From Streptomyces narbonensis (lineage in GTDB: Bacteria; Actinomycetota; Actinomycetes; Streptomycetales; Streptomycetaceae): a DNA stretch of 64,000 nucleotides. The stretch spans positions 28,972 through 92,971 of the forward strand of contig NZ_BMSF01000023.1 of assembly GCF_014649015.1 (NCBI RefSeq). Direction: 5' to 3'. Made by a program: the position numbers and the translations under genes. Shown here piece after piece: positions 16,576 to 24,081 of the stretch. Each line of letters opens with the position of its first letter. Position 1 is the stretch's first letter. The notes beneath the pieces were generated by a model. That model saw only the letters and a list, made by a program, of their open reading frames with translations. It did not search any database and had not been told where the DNA came from.

Positions 16576-17782
16576 CCAGGAAGACGGCGCCGGCGAGCAG
16601 GACGAGCACCCCGCCCGCGACGCTCAGAGCGATCCCCACCCCGCCGGACTTCTCCTCACCGGCGGCGGCGGTGGCCGAGGCCGAGGCGCCGGGAGCCTCC
16701 TTCCCGGGCGCGGGCGCGGTACCCCCGCCCGATCCGGGCTCCGTGTCCGTACGGGCCGACGTGGGCGGCACGAGCTCGCCCACCGGGGTCACCTTCCCGG
16801 CTGCCGCGAAGCCCCAGTCGAGCAGCCGGGCGGTCTCCTTGTAGACCGCGTGCTGCTCCTTCGAGGAGGGGTTCATGACGGTGACGAGCAGCACCTTCCC
16901 GCCCCGCTCCGCGACACCGGTGAAGGTGGATCCCGCGTGCGTGGTGTTGCCGTTCTTCACGCCGGCGATCCCCTGGTAGGGGGCGACGCCGAAGTCGCCG
17001 GTGAGGAGCCGGTTGGTGTTCTGGATCTCGAAGGTCTCGCGCTTCTTGCCCGGCTTCAGCTCGCCGGGGAAGGCGGCGCGGGACGTGGCGGCGTACTCCC
17101 GGAAGTCCGGCTTCTGCATGCCGTTGCGGGCGATGAGCGTGAGGTCGTACGCGGACGAGACCTGGCCCGGGGCGTCGTAGCCGTCCGGGGAGACCACGTG
17201 GGTGTCGAGCGCCTGGAGCTCGGCCGCGTGCTCGTTCATGTCCTTCACGGTCTGCGGGATGCCGCCGTTCATGGCCGACAGGACGTGGACGGCGTCGTTG
17301 CCGGAGCGGAGGAAGACGCCGAGCCACAGGTCGTGGACGCTGTAGGTCTGCTTCTCCTTGATGCCGACCAGGCTGGAGCCGGAGCCCATCCCGGCCAGGT
17401 CCTGGGTGGTGACCAGGTGGTTCTTGGTCCTCTCGAACTTCGGCAGCACGGTGTCCGCGAAGAGCATCTTGAGCGTCGACGCCGGGGCGAGCCGCCAGTG
17501 CGCGTTGTGCGCGGCGAGGACGTCACCGCTCTCCGCGTCCGCGACGATCCAGGACCGCGCGGACAGCTCCTTGGGCAGCACGGGCGCACCGGGCAGCAGC
17601 TGAGCCTGCGTGCCGGGCTTCCCGAGCAGCGCGCCGCCGACCGCGGACATGGTGGCGGGCGGCTTGGGCTGCTTGTCCTTCGCGTCCTTCCCTTCGTCCG
17701 CGTGGGCCGAGGGCACGGCGACGACGAGCGGCAGGAGTACGGCAGCAGCGACCGCCCAAGCGGTCCTCTTCGAAGCAGACAC
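16466..17782 (-). CDS. D-alanyl-D-alanine carboxypeptidase, membrane-anchored
   Basis: A 438-residue S11-family (PBP5-like) enzyme trimming the terminal D-Ala of peptidoglycan stem peptides. It has an N-terminal signal peptide (to about AHA, residue 29), catalytic SxxK as PASTLKM, and SxN as RSGNDAV. The third motif reads KNG (GVKNGNTTHAG) instead of the usual KTG. A Ser/Ala/Gly-rich linker precedes a C-terminal transmembrane anchor (about 382-405) and a short Arg-rich tail. The GTG start at 17782 lies 7 nt after TACGTT (minus strand), probably leaderless. Confidence 0.94.
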   Translation of the reverse strand: MSASKRTAWAVAAAVLLPLVVAVPSAHADEGKDAKDKQPKPPATMSAVGGALLGKPGTQAQLLPGAPVLPKELSARSWIVADAESGDVLAAHNAHWRLAPASTLKMLFADTVLPKFERTKNHLVTTQDLAGMGSGSSLVGIKEKQTYSVHDLWLGVFLRSGNDAVHVLSAMNGGIPQTVKDMNEHAAELQALDTHVVSPDGYDAPGQVSSAYDLTLIARNGMQKPDFREYAATSRAAFPGELKPGKKRETFEIQNTNRLLTGDFGVAPYQGIAGVKNGNTTHAGSTFTGVAERGGKVLLVTVMNPSSKEQHAVYKETARLLDWGFAAAGKVTPVGELVPPTSARTDTEPGSGGGTAPAPGKEAPGASASATAAAGEEKSGGVGIALSVAGGVLVLLAGAVFLVNRRWPLAGSGSRRQRSREARAPRESPTPQDPDVNP

Positions 17783-17891
17783 GGTCGAGAACGTACAGGT
17801 ACGGAACACATATCCGAACCCCACCGGGCGGTTCGACCGAGCTCGTCCACCCGGACGCGGGCCCTCGGAGGCGGACGGTGATACTGGGGCC

Positions 17892-18146
17892 ATGAAGCTC
17901 AGCCGTCGCGTCTCCTGGTTCCTGCTCGCGTTCGGGGTGTGGAGCTGGTTCATCTGGATCACCTTCGTCAAGAACCTCTGGAACGACGGGAGCGGCCTCG
18001 CCTTCGACGACGCGGGCGACCCGACGGCCTACTTCTGGGTTCACCTGCTGCTCGCCGTCACGTCCTTTGTCTTGGGGACGGTGATCGGTGGGCTCGGGTT
18101 GCGTGGTGTGCGTTCCGCGCGCCGCGATACCGGTCACAGCTCCTAG
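17892..18146 (+). CDS. Small two-helix membrane protein, SCO4848-like family
   Basis: An 84-residue protein with two hydrophobic helices (about 8-28 and 47-70) and an Arg-rich cytoplasmic end. The family is widespread in streptomycetes next to the D-Ala-D-Ala carboxypeptidase and has no known function. The ATG at 17892 was chosen over longer in-frame options that overlap the divergent gene's 5' end. The metallophosphoesterase gene follows after 46 nt. Confidence 0.85.
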   Translation: MKLSRRVSWFLLAFGVWSWFIWITFVKNLWNDGSGLAFDDAGDPTAYFWVHLLLAVTSFVLGTVIGGLGLRGVRSARRDTGHSS

Positions 18147-18192
18147 ACCTGTCCGGCCCCGGGCCGCGAAACGAGAAAGAGGGGTTCGGGGC

Positions 18193-19518
18193 GTGGTCGC
18201 CTTCCTGTTGGTTCTGGTCGTGGTGCTCGCCCTGCTCGGCGGGGTGCACTGGTACGTGTGGCGGCGGCTCGTCCGTGACGTGACCGTGCCCGGCGGGGTG
18301 GCGCGCCGGGTGGGGACGGCCGTCGTCGTCGCGCTGCCGCTGCTCTCGCTCGCGGCCCTGACCTCCTCGCGTGCCGGCGCGCCCTTCTGGTTCCAGCAGG
18401 TCGTCGCCTGGCCCGGGTTCCTGTGGCTCGCGCTGCTCCTGTACGTGACCCTGGCCCTGGTCGTCGGCGAGGCCGTGCGGCCCGTCCTGCGCGCCCGGCT
18501 CGCCCGGCGCGACGCGAAGGCCGCCCCCGCGCCGGCCCCGGTCGTCGAGCCCGCCCCCGCGGCGCCGGTCGTCGAGCCCGCCCCCGCGGCGCCGGCCCAG
18601 GCCGTCGAGCCCGTGGCCGTGGCCGTGGCGGAGCCCGAGACGGCCGCGCCCGCGGCTCCCGCGGAGTCCGGGTCCGTGCCCCCCGCCGACGTCTCCCGGC
18701 GGCTCTTCGTCTCGCGGGTCGTCGGCGGGTCCGCCGCGGCCGTGGCTCTCGGGACCGTCGGGTACGGCACGTACGGCGTGCTGCGCGGGCCCCGGGTCAA
18801 GCGGGTCACCGTGCCGCTCGCCAAGGTGCCGCGCGCCGCGCACGGGTACCGGATCGCCGTCGTGTCCGACATCCACCTCGGGCCGATCCTGGGCCGGGCC
18901 CACAGCCGGCGGATCGTGGACACGATCAACTCCACCCAGCCCGACCTGATCGCGATCGTCGGCGACCTCGTCGACGGCACCGTCGAGAACCTCGGCTCCG
19001 CCGCCGAGCCGCTCGCCCGGCTCCGCGCCCGCCACGGCTCCTTCTTCGTGACGGGCAACCACGAGTACTTCTCGGGCGCCGACGCCTGGGTCGACCACGT
19101 ACGCGAGCTCGGCCTGCGCCCGCTGCGCAACGAGCGGGTGGAGATCGCGGCCGGCTTCGACCTCGCGGGCGTCGACGACGTCGCGGGGGAGAGCGAGGGG
19201 CAGGGCCCCGACTTCGGCCGGGCCCTCGGCGACCGCGACCGGGCCCGTGCCGCCGTGCTCCTCGCGCACCAGCCGATCGTCATCCACGACGCCGTGCGCT
19301 ACGGCGTCGACCTCCAGCTCTCCGGCCACACCCACGGCGGCCAGCTCTGGCCGGGCGAGTACCTCGCGGACCTGGCCAATCCGACCGTCGCCGGGCTCGA
19401 ACGGTACGGCGACACCCAGCTCTACGTCTCGCGCGGCGCGGGCGCCTGGGGGCCCCCGGTCCGGGTCGGCGCGCCCTCCGACATCACGATCGTCGAACTC
19501 GCCTCGAAACAGGCGTAA
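18193..19518 (+). CDS. Membrane metallophosphoesterase with internal Tat-like motif
   Basis: A 441-residue protein. Three N-terminal hydrophobic segments (about 1-22, 40-58, 75-95) are followed by an Arg-rich, presumably cytoplasmic stretch and a Pro/Ala/Val linker with repeated APVVEPAPA. Then come SRRLFVSR and a fourth hydrophobic segment (about 175-200). The C-terminal calcineurin-like domain has all metal motifs: SDIHLG, GDLVDG, GNHEY, LLAHQP and SGHTHGG. Family members hydrolyse phosphoesters, some UDP-lipid intermediates; the substrate here is unknown. The layout suggests an extracytoplasmic catalytic domain exported by Tat after Sec insertion of the first helices. Start GTG 18193. Confidence 0.9.
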   Translation: MVAFLLVLVVVLALLGGVHWYVWRRLVRDVTVPGGVARRVGTAVVVALPLLSLAALTSSRAGAPFWFQQVVAWPGFLWLALLLYVTLALVVGEAVRPVLRARLARRDAKAAPAPAPVVEPAPAAPVVEPAPAAPAQAVEPVAVAVAEPETAAPAAPAESGSVPPADVSRRLFVSRVVGGSAAAVALGTVGYGTYGVLRGPRVKRVTVPLAKVPRAAHGYRIAVVSDIHLGPILGRAHSRRIVDTINSTQPDLIAIVGDLVDGTVENLGSAAEPLARLRARHGSFFVTGNHEYFSGADAWVDHVRELGLRPLRNERVEIAAGFDLAGVDDVAGESEGQGPDFGRALGDRDRARAAVLLAHQPIVIHDAVRYGVDLQLSGHTHGGQLWPGEYLADLANPTVAGLERYGDTQLYVSRGAGAWGPPVRVGAPSDITIVELASKQA

Positions 19519-19711
19519 TCGGAAGACGTGACTCCGTGCGCAGAGAGTGATACGTGCTGCTCATCGACTTAAATTCTCATATCCCGGACATATACCTGCT
19601 GTGTGAAAGTTTCCTCTTCCCCATGTGAAGGTCGTGTGATTGGCTGTCGGCAAATGCGGCGTTTTCGGGGGGCGTCGTGCCAGGGGTGGTACGAAAAAAG
19701 GAAGCACGGCA
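19519..19711. other. AT-richer promoter region before the peptide-binding protein gene
   Basis: This 193-bp spacer has visibly lower GC than its surroundings (for example 19566-19600). It presumably carries the promoter, but I cannot fix a clear -35/-10 pair. No hairpin terminator was recognised for the upstream gene. Confidence 0.4.
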
Positions 19712-21265
19712 ATGCGGTCGACGGTCCGTCTGCGGATCCTCATCATGTGTGGAGTACTGGTGGCGGCCGGAGTCGGGGGCTGGCAACTCCTGCCCTCCGA
19801 CGAAGGCCGGACAGATCCCATCAGCGTCGGTACCACCGACGCGATCACTTCACTCGACCCGGCCGGTGCGTACGACGCCGGTTCCTGGGCCATGTACAGC
19901 AACATCTTCCAGTCGCTGATGACGTTCAAGCCGGGGTTCACGACGCCGGTTCCGGACGCGGCGGAGAGCTGCAAGTTCGTGGGCAGCAGGCTCACCACGT
20001 ACCAGTGCACGCTCCGTGACGACCTCTCCTTCGCCAACGGGCGCAAGGTGACCGCCGAGGACGTCAAGTACTCCTTCGAGCGGATGCTGCGGATCAAGAC
20101 GGACGTCGGCCCGAAGGCCCTCTTCCCGACCCTGAAGAGCATCACGTCGCAGGACCGCAAGGTCACCTTCCACCTGAGTGGCCGGGACGCGACCTTCCCG
20201 CTGAAGGTGGCCACGGGCGCCGGCTCGATCGTCGACAAGGACCAGTACCCGGCCGACAAGCTGCGTACGGGCTTCGGGGTCGACGGATCGGGGCCGTACG
20301 TCCTCAAGGAGTACAAGGAGGGCGAGTCCGCCCGCCTGGAGCCCAACCCGAAGTACAAGGGTGCGATCACCAGGACCGGCGGCCCGGTCGTCGTGAAGTA
20401 CTACGGCCAGTCCGCGGAGCTCGCCGACGCCTGGAAGGCGAAGGACGTGCAGGTGACGCACCGGCAGCTCCCGCCGGATTTCATCTCGACGCTGGACGTC
20501 AAGGACGGGACGCGCGTCACCGAGGCGGAGAGCGCCGAGATCCGCAACCTCAACTTCAACGTCCGGCCCGGCAGGCCGCTGGCCGACAAGGCAGTGCGCC
20601 AGGCCGTCGCCGCCGTCCTCGACCGTCCGGCGATCACCACCGGCGCCTACAAGGACACCGTCGAGCCGCTCTACTCCCTCATCCCGCAGGGCTTCGTGGG
20701 GCACAGCACGGCCTTCTTCGACGCCGACCCCATGCCGAGCGCGAAGAAGGCGAAGAAGCTCCTGAAGGACGCCGGCGTCGCGACCCCGGTGAAGTTCACC
20801 TTCGGCTACCGCGCTGACGCCACCTACGGCGCCGAGACCGCCGAGATCAAGCGGCAGCTGGAGGCCACCGGCCTCTTCGAGGTCGAGGCCGTCGAGGTCA
20901 AGTGGACCGAGTTCCAGAAGGAGTACGCGAAGGGCACCTACGACGCGTACACCGTCGGCTGGCTCCCCGACTTCCCCGACTCCGACAGCTTCACCGCGCC
21001 GCTCGTCGGCACCGGGAACACCCTGCACAACGGCTTCTCCAGCAGGCGGATCGACGCCCTGATCGCCTCGACGCAGCAGTACAGCGACCGCTCCCAGGCG
21101 GCCACCGACTTCAAGGCGATCCAGGACGAGGTCGCCGAGGACGTCCCGCTCGTCCCGCTGTGGCAGAAGCGGGACTACGTCCTCGCCGAGGAGGCCGTGG
21201 ACGGCTCGCAGTACCTGACGGACGGCACGGGCATCTGGCGGCTGTGGGAGCTCGACTGGATCTGA
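19712..21265 (+). CDS. ABC transporter substrate-binding protein, family 5 (peptide type)
   Basis: A 517-residue extracytoplasmic solute-binding protein of the oligopeptide/nickel class. The typical early segment is ITSLDPAGAYDAGSWAMYSNIFQSLMTF, followed by LRDDLSFANGRKVTAEDVKYSFERML and, late, DAYTVGWLPDFPDSDSF. The N-terminal hydrophobic helix (about 9-27) contains Cys at IMCGV but no clean lipobox, so it may be an uncleaved anchor. The ATG has AAGGA about 9 nt upstream. No permease or ATPase genes are adjacent, so its transporter partners must be elsewhere. Confidence 0.92.
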   Translation: MRSTVRLRILIMCGVLVAAGVGGWQLLPSDEGRTDPISVGTTDAITSLDPAGAYDAGSWAMYSNIFQSLMTFKPGFTTPVPDAAESCKFVGSRLTTYQCTLRDDLSFANGRKVTAEDVKYSFERMLRIKTDVGPKALFPTLKSITSQDRKVTFHLSGRDATFPLKVATGAGSIVDKDQYPADKLRTGFGVDGSGPYVLKEYKEGESARLEPNPKYKGAITRTGGPVVVKYYGQSAELADAWKAKDVQVTHRQLPPDFISTLDVKDGTRVTEAESAEIRNLNFNVRPGRPLADKAVRQAVAAVLDRPAITTGAYKDTVEPLYSLIPQGFVGHSTAFFDADPMPSAKKAKKLLKDAGVATPVKFTFGYRADATYGAETAEIKRQLEATGLFEVEAVEVKWTEFQKEYAKGTYDAYTVGWLPDFPDSDSFTAPLVGTGNTLHNGFSSRRIDALIASTQQYSDRSQAATDFKAIQDEVAEDVPLVPLWQKRDYVLAEEAVDGSQYLTDGTGIWRLWELDWI

Positions 21266-21280
21266 GCCCGGCGGGTTGAA

Positions 21281-21385
21281 GGACTGCGACCTGAAGGCCT
21301 GCGAGCTGAAGGCCTGCGACCTGAGGGCCTGCGAGCTGAAGGCCTGCGACCTGAGGGCCTGCGACCTCAGGTCGCAGGCCCTGAG
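21281..21385. repeat. 15-bp tandem repeats ending in a perfect hairpin
   Basis: Six units of GGCCTGCGASCTGAR run head to tail from 21281 to 21370 between convergent genes. The last unit pairs with its own reverse complement: 21355-21367 and 21369-21381 are 13-nt perfect arms around one base. Read on the plus strand, each unit encodes a five-residue CDLKA/CELRA-type repeat like pentapeptide repeat proteins, but the frame then runs antisense through the TetR gene. The hairpin may serve as a bidirectional terminator. Confidence 0.9.
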
Positions 21386-21394
21386 GTCCACGGG

Positions 21395-22147
21395 TCAGGC
21401 GGTCGGCGGCTTCGCGGTGGCCCGCTTGGGCTTGCCCGAGGCCGCCATCCCGGCCGCCGTCGGCATGAAGTCGGAGAGCAGCTCGTGCGTCTCCTTCACG
21501 AGCGGCCGGAGGATCCGGAAGCGGGAGAGCGAGATGGCCCGGGCCGTGACCGGCGCGAGCCGCTCGACGAGCCGCCTGCTGTTCGCGGCGCCCTCCGAGC
21601 GGTCGTACACCCAGAACAGCACGAGGCCCATCTGCTGGAGCCACAGCAACTGCGGGAGGGCTTCCCTGAGTTCCGGGTCGACCTTCACCGAGGCGCCGGA
21701 GATGACCCGCCGGTGGACCTCGATCGCCGCCTCGCGCGGGCCCTCCGACTCCGGTGAGAAGGGGCTGAGCGGGCTGTCGGGGTCGGCGGCGTTCTTGAAG
21801 AACTGCGAGGCGAACTCGTGGTACGGCTCGGCGATGTCCAGCCAGCCGAGGTAGACGCCCCTGATCCGGGTGTTGAGGTCCTTCTCGGGGCCGTTCAGGA
21901 TCGGCTCGACCGCGGCCTGGTGCTCCTCGGCGATCCGGTCGTAGAAGCCCTGGACGAGGTGCTCCTTGGACGAGAAGTAGTAGTACGCGTTGCCGACGGA
22001 GACTCCGGCCTCCTGGGCGATGGCCCGCATCGTCGTCTTGTCGTAACCGCGCTCCTTGAACAGCCGGAGCGCGGTTTCGAGGATGAGCGTGCGGGTCTGC
22101 TCGCTCTTCGGGGCCTTCTTCTCGTCGGCCTTCTTCTCTTGCGTCAC
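21395..22147 (-). CDS. TetR-family transcriptional regulator
   Basis: A 250-residue regulator. The N-terminal HTH (about 18-65) reads RTLILETALRLFKERGYDKTTMRAIAQEAGVSVGNAYYYFSSKEHLVQGFY, the TetR signature. The ligand domain is large and the C-terminus is Lys/Ala-rich. It is the last gene of a three-gene minus-strand operon (11-nt spacers) whose promoter carries two matching palindromes at 23051-23064 and 23095-23108. It is the obvious candidate to bind them. Confidence 0.95.
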   Translation of the reverse strand: MTQEKKADEKKAPKSEQTRTLILETALRLFKERGYDKTTMRAIAQEAGVSVGNAYYYFSSKEHLVQGFYDRIAEEHQAAVEPILNGPEKDLNTRIRGVYLGWLDIAEPYHEFASQFFKNAADPDSPLSPFSPESEGPREAAIEVHRRVISGASVKVDPELREALPQLLWLQQMGLVLFWVYDRSEGAANSRRLVERLAPVTARAISLSRFRILRPLVKETHELLSDFMPTAAGMAASGKPKRATAKPPTA

Positions 22148-22157
22148 GGGACTGAGC

Positions 22158-22592
22158 CTAGTCGGGCGGATCGGGCACTTCGCAGTGCCCGCCCTCGCAG
22201 TGCCCGCCCTCGGCGTGCCCGCCTTCCCGGTCCGGGCCCTTGAGGGCCTCGCGCCACTTGGCGGCGGCCAGGACGGTCACCCGGGCGAAGGGCTGTCCGG
22301 CGGGGGTGGCCAGCCAGTGGGCCTTGGCCCGGTGGTCGGCGAGTGCCCAGAGGCAGACGATCCAGGCGTTCGTCTCCCGGTAGACCTGGCCCCGGTCCCC
22401 GACCACGGTGATCTCCCGCAGGGTGGCGGAGTGGTCGAGGTCGGGGAAGCGGCGCCTGGCCTCGTGCGATCCGGCCGGTACGAGGTCGAGCGGGACGAGC
22501 TGCCGTTGCCGCAGCAGCCAGTGCCTGAGGTGCACGCAGAGCGGGCAGTCGGCGTCGTACAGGACGGTCAGGCGTCCCACGGGGGTCGGCAT
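22158..22592 (-). CDS. Thiol-disulfide oxidoreductase, DCC (DUF393) family
   Basis: A 144-residue protein with the DxxCxxC motif YDADCPLC at residues 12-19 and the rest of the DUF393 pattern, predicted to be thioredoxin-like. The C-terminal tail has EGGHAEGGHCEGGHCE, a His/Cys repeat suggestive of metal binding and unusual for the family. It is the middle gene of the TetR operon, flanked by 10-nt gaps. Confidence 0.88.
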   Translation of the reverse strand: MPTPVGRLTVLYDADCPLCVHLRHWLLRQRQLVPLDLVPAGSHEARRRFPDLDHSATLREITVVGDRGQVYRETNAWIVCLWALADHRAKAHWLATPAGQPFARVTVLAAAKWREALKGPDREGGHAEGGHCEGGHCEVPDPPD

Positions 22593-22602
22593 GGCCCGGC
22601 GG

Positions 22603-23037
22603 TCAGCGCTGGGGGGCCGGCGGGGCCCACGGACCGGCCTGGGGGGCCGCGGTCCAGCCCTGCGGACGGACCGGCGGCACCTGCTCGCGCTCCATCACGC
22701 CCCGGCGGCGGATCTTGTTGAGGACGTAGACGTTGCCGAGGTGCATCACGCCGAGGACCAGCAGGACCACTCCGAGCTTGACCGAGAGGGCCTCGAAGAG
22801 CGCGCGGGTGTCGACGACGGCCTCGTCCTGGCTCAGATAGAGGGCGACGAAGCCGAAGTTGACGAGGTAGAAGCCGACCACGAGGAGGTGGTTGACGGCG
22901 TCCGCGAGCTTCTCGTTCCCGTGCAGGACGTCGGCGAGGAAGATCTTTCCGTTACGGCTGAGCGTGCGGGCGACCCAGATGGTCAGGGCCACGCTGATCA
23001 GCAGGTAGGCGACATACGCGACGACAGTGAGGTCCAT
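22603..23037 (-). CDS. Integral membrane protein, four predicted helices
   Basis: A 144-residue membrane protein of unrecognised function, first gene of the TetR operon. Hydrophobic segments are at about 4-22, 46-68 and 85-105, with a cytoplasmic Pro/Arg-rich C-terminus. The ATG 23037 (AGGGAG upstream) is preferred over one at 23064, which lies within the downstream operator palindrome. Confidence 0.85.
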   Translation of the reverse strand: MDLTVVAYVAYLLISVALTIWVARTLSRNGKIFLADVLHGNEKLADAVNHLLVVGFYLVNFGFVALYLSQDEAVVDTRALFEALSVKLGVVLLVLGVMHLGNVYVLNKIRRRGVMEREQVPPVRPQGWTAAPQAGPWAPPAPQR

Positions 23038-23050
23038 GCCCCACGCTCCC

Positions 23051-23108
23051 TTGAACGCGTTCAAAAGCTGACGGGCATGACTGTAGACCTCTCTTTGAAC
23101 GTGTTCAA
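23051..23108 (-). promoter_or_regulatory. TetR-operon promoter with two palindromic operators
   Basis: TTGAACGCGTTCAA (23051-23064, perfect) and TTGAACGTGTTCAA (23095-23108, one mismatch) frame a strong promoter on the minus strand: -35 TTGAAC (23103-23108), 17-nt spacer, -10 TACAGT (23080-23085). The distal palindrome covers the -35 and the proximal one falls at about +9 to +22, an arrangement that would block both initiation and clearance. Confidence 0.88.
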
Positions 23109-23164
23109 GCTGCTGTCGGGAAACGTGGTGGACCCCACCCGTGCCACCCCCTAGGGTCTGGCGG

Positions 23165-23935
23165 GTGACGCTCTCTCATGACCTGGCCGGTAATGGCCCC
23201 TCGACCGTCGTCCTGCTGCACTCCGGGGTCTGTGACCGCCGAATGTGGGACGTGCAGTTCTCCGCGCTCGCCGAGGCGGGCCACCGTGTCGTCCGCTGCG
23301 ACCTCCGCGGCTTCGGCGAGACCCCCGTCGACGCCGCGCACACCCACGCCGACGACGTCAGGGACCTTCTCGACCACCTCGGCGTGGACGCCGCCGCCGT
23401 CGTCGGCTCCTCCTTCGGCGGCCAGGTCGCCCTCGAACTCGCCGTCCGCCACCCCGGACGCGTCTCCGCCCTCGCCCTGCTCTGTTCCGGCATGCCCGGC
23501 TTCGCGCCCAGCGACGAGCTGCGGGCCTGGGGCGGCCGCGAGGACGAGCTGCTGGAGGCGGGGGACCTCGACGGCGCCGTCGAGCTCAACGTCGACACCT
23601 GGCTCGGCCCCGAGGCCGACGAGGCCGCCCGCGCGCTCGTACGGGAGATGCAGCGGCGCGCCTTCGAGGTCCAGCTGGCTGTCCCCGACGAGTTCTCGCC
23701 GGTCCGGACCGGGATCACCGCGGACGACCTCGCCGGGATCAAGGCCCCCGCGCTCGTCGTCGCCGGCGGCCACGACGTGCCCGACTTCCGGGCGGTCGCC
23801 GACGAGCTGACCCGGATCCTGCCCGACGCTCGCCGCGTCGACCTGGACTGGGCGGGCCACCTCCCCGCCCTGGAGCGCCCGGACGAGACCGCGCGCCTCC
23901 TCACCGACTTCCTCGCCCGGACCACGGCTTCGTAG
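23165..23935 (+). CDS. Alpha/beta-fold hydrolase
   Basis: A 256-residue hydrolase. The oxyanion region is VVLLHSGVCDRRMWD, the nucleophile elbow is VVGSSFGGQVAL (Ser), the acid is probably the Asp in VVAGGHDVPDF, and the catalytic His is in WAGHLPALERPD. The substrate is unknown. The GTG 23165 is 7 nt after TAGGGT (23152-23157), so the mRNA is likely leaderless. It diverges from the TetR operon and the operator at 23095 may influence it too. Confidence 0.92.
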   Translation: MTLSHDLAGNGPSTVVLLHSGVCDRRMWDVQFSALAEAGHRVVRCDLRGFGETPVDAAHTHADDVRDLLDHLGVDAAAVVGSSFGGQVALELAVRHPGRVSALALLCSGMPGFAPSDELRAWGGREDELLEAGDLDGAVELNVDTWLGPEADEAARALVREMQRRAFEVQLAVPDEFSPVRTGITADDLAGIKAPALVVAGGHDVPDFRAVADELTRILPDARRVDLDWAGHLPALERPDETARLLTDFLARTTAS

Positions 23936-23953
23936 AACGTCACACCCGACGGA

Positions 23954-23981
23954 CGGGCCCGCGCCCCACGGTGCGGGCCCG
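23954..23981 (+). terminator. Hairpin after the hydrolase gene
   Basis: CGGGCCCGC (23954-23962) and GCGGGCCCG (23973-23981) form 9-bp GC arms with a 10-nt loop, 18 nt after the stop. Confidence 0.6.
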
Positions 23982-24081
23982 CACCCGTGTCAGCCCCCTG
24001 AGCGGTCGGCCGGTCCCTCGCGGGCCCTCTCGGCCCCTTGAGCGCCGTGCGGTTGCGGACGCACCGACGAGGCGCCCGGTC

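Noticed and set aside
21276..21854. Plus-strand frame beginning with pentapeptide-like repeats
   Set aside because: After the repeats it runs antisense through the TetR gene; kept as a repeat finding, not a gene.
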